Below are positions 26,350 through 29,456 of a stretch of DNA of 29,456 bases, piece by piece (positions within the stretch are counted from its first letter, which is position 1; every line of letters starts with the position of its first letter). Origin of the DNA: Amphimedon queenslandica (Eukaryota > Porifera > Demospongiae > Haplosclerida > Niphatidae); contig NW_003546365.1 of assembly GCF_000090795.2 (NCBI RefSeq), positions 87,708-117,163 on the forward strand, given 5' to 3'. Made by a program: the position numbers and the translations under genes. Under the pieces are notes generated by a model. That model made no database searches and was not told the origin of the DNA. It worked only from the letters and a program-made list of their open reading frames with translations.

Positions 26350-27163
26350 ATGGCTCAGGCTGTAGTTGCTAGTGTTCTTGTCCTGTTAGCTTTATTCACT
26401 GCAGGAACTAGATCTGGTAAGTTATGAGCTGTAACTATAACTATCTTTATAACACTTTTGCAGATGAGCCTACTGATAGTAATACTGTATGTTCTTATGG
26501 CATATTCAATAATAAGATGTCGGTTTCGATTTCCATTGCAACTCTAGATCTAGTTCCAATTGGGGAAATATACTTTACAAATCCTTTGGTAGGCAAAATT
26601 GATATACTTATTATACTGTTTTGCACTTCTTTAATAGACACTGAAGAATGAAACTATTCATTTTATAAAAAATGATATTGGTACCTATTACAATAACAGT
26701 TTCTTCATGGCTAAACGTGGTCCATTGATGTCAGCCCACATGAAGTACATACCTGTATATCAACAATATTCTTCTATTGATGCTGTGTTACTAACAACTG
26801 TGGATTTCTGCCTATCAGGTAAGAGACTCATATCTACTAGAGATTATATATAATCTCATTTTCATTGTTGATAGGAATATCAGCTGGTAAGTGAGAAGGG
26901 TCTAAACTTATTATTGTAAGATTGGAGCTCATATTATATTTCTTATATAGAGGCTATAATAGCTATAGTAATACTTATTCCTCTCTTCATTATTATATGC
27001 TACGTTTGCTGCATTGCTGCATGCATTCTATATGCTTGTAAAAAGAAAAGGAAAAACAAGTAAACAACTATTATATATTTATGATCATTATTCTTATCAT
27101 AATAGATCCTCTCCACTCATCACTACTGCTGGTATTGACAATGAGTATGGTGGTACCAAGTGA
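26350..27163 (+). CDS. F2: small type I membrane protein, F family (183 aa)
   Basis: Exons are 26350-26416, 26464-26588, 26638-26818, 26875-26886, 26951-27059 and 27106-27163; they sum to 552 nt. The signal peptide is MAQAVVASVLVLLALFTAG. The ectodomain has CSYG, MSVSISI and YFTNPL, then a phase-0 intron, KNETI, NNSFFMAKRGPLMSAHMKY, IPVYQQ and VDFCL. Two cysteines suggest a single disulphide across the domain. A 12-nt microexon adds four juxtamembrane residues. The TM is Cys-rich (CYVCCIAACILYACK) and followed by KKKRKNK. The tail SSPLITTAG...YGGTK ends at TGA. Exon 2 (125 nt) equals in length the corresponding exons of genes D and E. Function unknown; surface location is inferred from topology. 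Confidence 0.88.
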
Positions 27164-27468
27164 TGCCTCTAAACTTTTGCTGTCTTTGTAGTGGCCCTAA
27201 ATTAATTCCAGCTGTTATAGTTACTATTATTGCATCATATTGTCATTAAAAATTGCATTGCTGACTTTGTGTTTGGTTATCAATAGTTGTTTGTGCTGTT
27301 GGATATTGCAATTATAGTTTAATCCATTACCATAAGTGTGTTGTGTTTTTTTAACAATTTAGAAAAACTGTTGCTAAATGAATCAACCAGCTCAGATTAA
27401 GCTCAGAGTAGTATATAAAACTGATTTCTGTTGCACATTATCTAGATATTTAGACACAAGAAATTTTA
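27164..27468. other. Intergenic F2-F3 interval (305 bp)
   Basis: It begins with the shared 3' UTR block (GCCTCTAAACTTTTGCTG) and ends in the F3 promoter. Nothing else is recognisable. Confidence 0.5.
27411..27420 (+). promoter_or_regulatory. TATA box candidate for F3
   Basis: GTATATAAAA lies 49-58 bp before the F3 start codon, consistent with a TSS about 30 bp downstream and a very short leader. The other F copies show no TATA box as clear. Confidence 0.45.
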
Positions 27469-28316
27469 ATGGCTCCAGCATCAGTAATATTTACTCTTGT
27501 CCTGACAGTTCTCTTCATGACAGTATCTGGTAAGATATATATCATGTAACATTCTGTTGGTTGCTGTGTTTATTAGCCTATATACCTATTATTTATTCTT
27601 TTGCAGGTCAAATACTTGATCAAAAGGCTGAGTGTTCTTATGGTAACAATACCATGTCAGTTTCAATTTCCATCAAAAGTAAAATCCCAATTGAGCTGCA
27701 ACTATACTTCACAAATCCTCTGGTACAAACATTGCTATCATTACAATACCTTGCATGTGCATATTGCTTTGTTCTTTAGACATTGAGAAATGAAACCATT
27801 CATTATATAAAGAATGAGTCATCACTTTATACAACATATACCAATAACAGTTTCTTCATGGCTAAACGTGGTCCATTGATGTCAGCCCATATGAAGTACA
27901 TACCTGTATATCAACAGACAGCTGATGGAACTGATTTACTAACAATGGTAGATTTTTGTCTGTTATATACTGAGGCTGTTTCTGCATATGATATATTATC
28001 AGTCAGTAGGTTATATTTAAGTTCATACCACTCTATATATTGCCTTTTTTATAGGGGCTATAGTGGGTATAATATTTGGTGCTGCCTTTGTTCTTTCACT
28101 CTGCCTTGCTGGTCTTAAACTATTAGTTTATTTCTGTTGTGACAAGTAAAATTTAGATAACAATAATACTAATCTTTTACTCATTTTATATACAGCTGTG
28201 TTGCCGTAGCCTCCCGTAGTCAGGCCACACGAGTGACTACAACTGCTGCTGGTACTGGCAATAATACTACTACTACTACTACTAATAATAATAATGCTGG
28301 TACTAAAGTGGTTTGA
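27469..28316 (+). CDS. F3: F-family membrane protein with divergent TM and tail (204 aa)
   Basis: Exons are 27469-27529, 27607-27722, 27780-28005, 28055-28145 and 28196-28316; they sum to 615 nt. The signal peptide is MAPASVIFTLVLTVLFMTVS. The ectodomain keeps CSYG, YFTNPL, KNETI, NNSFFMAKRGPLMSAHMKY, IPVYQQTADGTD and DFCL. Unlike its siblings it has no separate microexon: exon 3 reads on through the juxtamembrane region (TEAVSAYDILSV). The TM (AIVGIIFGAAFVLSLCLAGL) and the tail are different in sequence. The tail ends in a Thr/Asn homopolymer run from (ACT)n(AAT)n and lacks the SPL...YGGTK motif, although NNAGTK may be its remnant. The TM-tail intron is still phase 2. The altered 3' end may reflect replacement or microsatellite expansion. 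Confidence 0.82.
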
Positions 28317-28457
28317 TACCTCTCAACTTTTGCTGATTTTATAATTTTGTGTGAAATGTTTTTAAAGAATTTTAAAGCTGCAGAATGGGCGTTGGCTCAA
28401 ATAATTGCGTGGGTGTTGAGATCAGAGGTCACAGGAAATTAAAAATAAAAATTAGGG

Positions 28458-28496
28458 CACGAAGATTAGTCAGGCTCCGCCTGACTACACGAAGAT
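28458..28496 (+). repeat. 21-bp perfect hairpin flanked by 9-bp direct repeats at the F4 start
   Basis: CACGAAGAT (28458-28466) is repeated at 28488-28496. Between them lies TAGTCAGGC-TCC-GCCTGACTA, a perfect 9-bp-arm palindrome with a 3-nt loop. The second direct repeat includes the first two bases of the F4 ATG (28495). The layout resembles a tiny insertion with target-site duplication. A related inverted repeat (GTAGTCA...TGACTAC) occurs in the F3 tail exon at 28217-28240. Confidence 0.8.
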
Positions 28497-29456
28497 GGCT
28501 GTTTCTGTTGTTGTTCTCTCAATTGTAGTCCTTTTCACTGGAGTATCTGGTAAGTTTCGGCATGCAACAAACACATATATGCTAATTGACAGTAATTGTA
28601 CTAATCGTGATCACTTGGGCCACGCCTGTGAATAGGGAATATTCAATAACAACTATTGATCTGTTATTATAATAATATCAGGGGCTTTGGCAACACTTTC
28701 TGGGTAAACATTTTTCTTTAAAATTTATTGCCTTTAGCTACCTACCCCTATTTCAGTACACCTTTAATTGTTAGAGTTGCTATCATTTTTAATTACATGT
28801 TTAACTTACTTTTACAGGTCAATTTATCTTTGATTACAATTCTGATTGTTCATATTTTCATAACGATACCATGTCAGCTTCAATTTATATTCTTACTTCA
28901 ACTCCAATCGAGAAATTATACTTCACGAATCCTCTGGTAGATGATACTGTTATTTTGTTACATTGTTTTGTATTTTTTTTTATTCTTTAGACGTTGAAGA
29001 ATGAAACCATTCAATATGATAAGAAAGAATCTTCAACTTATACAACATATACCAATAACAGTTTCTTCATGGCTAAACGTGGCCCATTAAAGTCAGCCCA
29101 TATGAAGTACATACCTGTATATCAACAGACAGCTGATGGAACTGATTTAGTAACAACTGTGGATTTTTGTTTGACAAGTAAGACCAGTTAAAATTAATTT
29201 TTAAATGTTATTTTTTTCTAATAGGTTTATTATACAGTAAGTTGATATAGTCTATTATTTTGTTGCATTATAGAGCTGTGTATTTTATAGAAACTGCATT
29301 AGCTATAGTAATACTTGTTCCTCTCTTTATTGCTATATGCTGCATTACTGCATGCATTCTTATTGGAGTATGTATATGCAAAATGATGAAGAGAAACAAG
29401 TTAGTCTAGTCTATTGATGAATTATAATTATACTCAGAAATAGGTATTCTCGACTC
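28495..29456 (+). CDS. F4: F-family membrane protein, 3' end beyond window
   Basis: Exons are 28495-28549, 28818-28936, 28991-29177, 29225-29236 (12-nt microexon) and 29291-29399; the tail exon is cut off or unresolved in 29400-29456. The signal peptide is MAVSVVVLSIVVLFTGVS. The ectodomain has CSYFHNDTMSASI, YFTNPL, phase-0 intron, KNETI, NNSFFMAKRGPLKSAHMKY, IPVYQQTADGTD and VDFCL. The Cys-rich TM (AIVILVPLFIAICCITACIL) is followed by CKMMKRNK. Exon 3 is nearly identical in DNA to F3 exon 3, while exons 1-2 are well diverged. The start codon abuts the hairpin/direct-repeat structure. Confidence 0.85.

Overview
The window looks like a compact, AT-rich, intron-dense animal genome. It carries orthologs of two conserved eukaryotic nuclear proteins (CTNNBL1 and NFRKB), many very short GT-AG introns (often 40-90 bp) and a dense cluster of Ig/FN3-type cell-surface genes. 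A demosponge (Amphimedon-like) is my best guess. That is inference from gene style, since no marker settles the species. All gene models were spliced by hand from donor/acceptor sites, and every complete model gives an uninterrupted reading frame whose exon lengths sum to a multiple of three.

Layout. (1) 1-1727 (+): 3' part of receptor gene A, with FN3-like modules, a TM helix and a Tyr-containing tail that includes a TxYxxV (ITSM-type) motif; one intron holds a clean MITE. (2) 1921-3928 (+) gene B and 4186-5957 (-) gene C: a convergent pair of secreted Ig proteins, each with a Pro/Thr/Ser stalk and a terminal hydrophobic peptide with no cytoplasmic tail, so probably GPI-anchored. (3) 6355-9417 (-) CTNNBL1 and 9506-13906 (+) NFRKB: two housekeeping genes, head to head over an 88-bp bidirectional promoter. 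(4) 14182-19715 (+) gene D and 20066-24253 (+) gene E: large tandem-duplicated Ig/FN3 type I receptors (987 and 876 aa). (5) 24745-29456 (+): four tandem copies F1-F4 (the last cut by the window edge) of a small type I membrane protein of about 180-205 aa, plus a relic TM exon at 24530.

The most interesting signal is the F family. Its exon order and phases (1-0, 0-1, 1-1 microexon, 1-2 TM exon, 2-stop tail) match the last five exons of gene E, and also gene D apart from the stalk exon. It shares a phase-0 intron after a Y-x-[TN]-[ND]-P motif, a 125-nt upstream exon length and a tail with SPL...YG[GT]. F1-F4 therefore look like minimal receptors made from only the membrane-proximal module, TM and tail of the neighbouring large receptors, later amplified in tandem. 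Together A-F form a candidate recognition/adhesion receptor complex around two housekeeping genes. An allorecognition-like or immune role is speculation.
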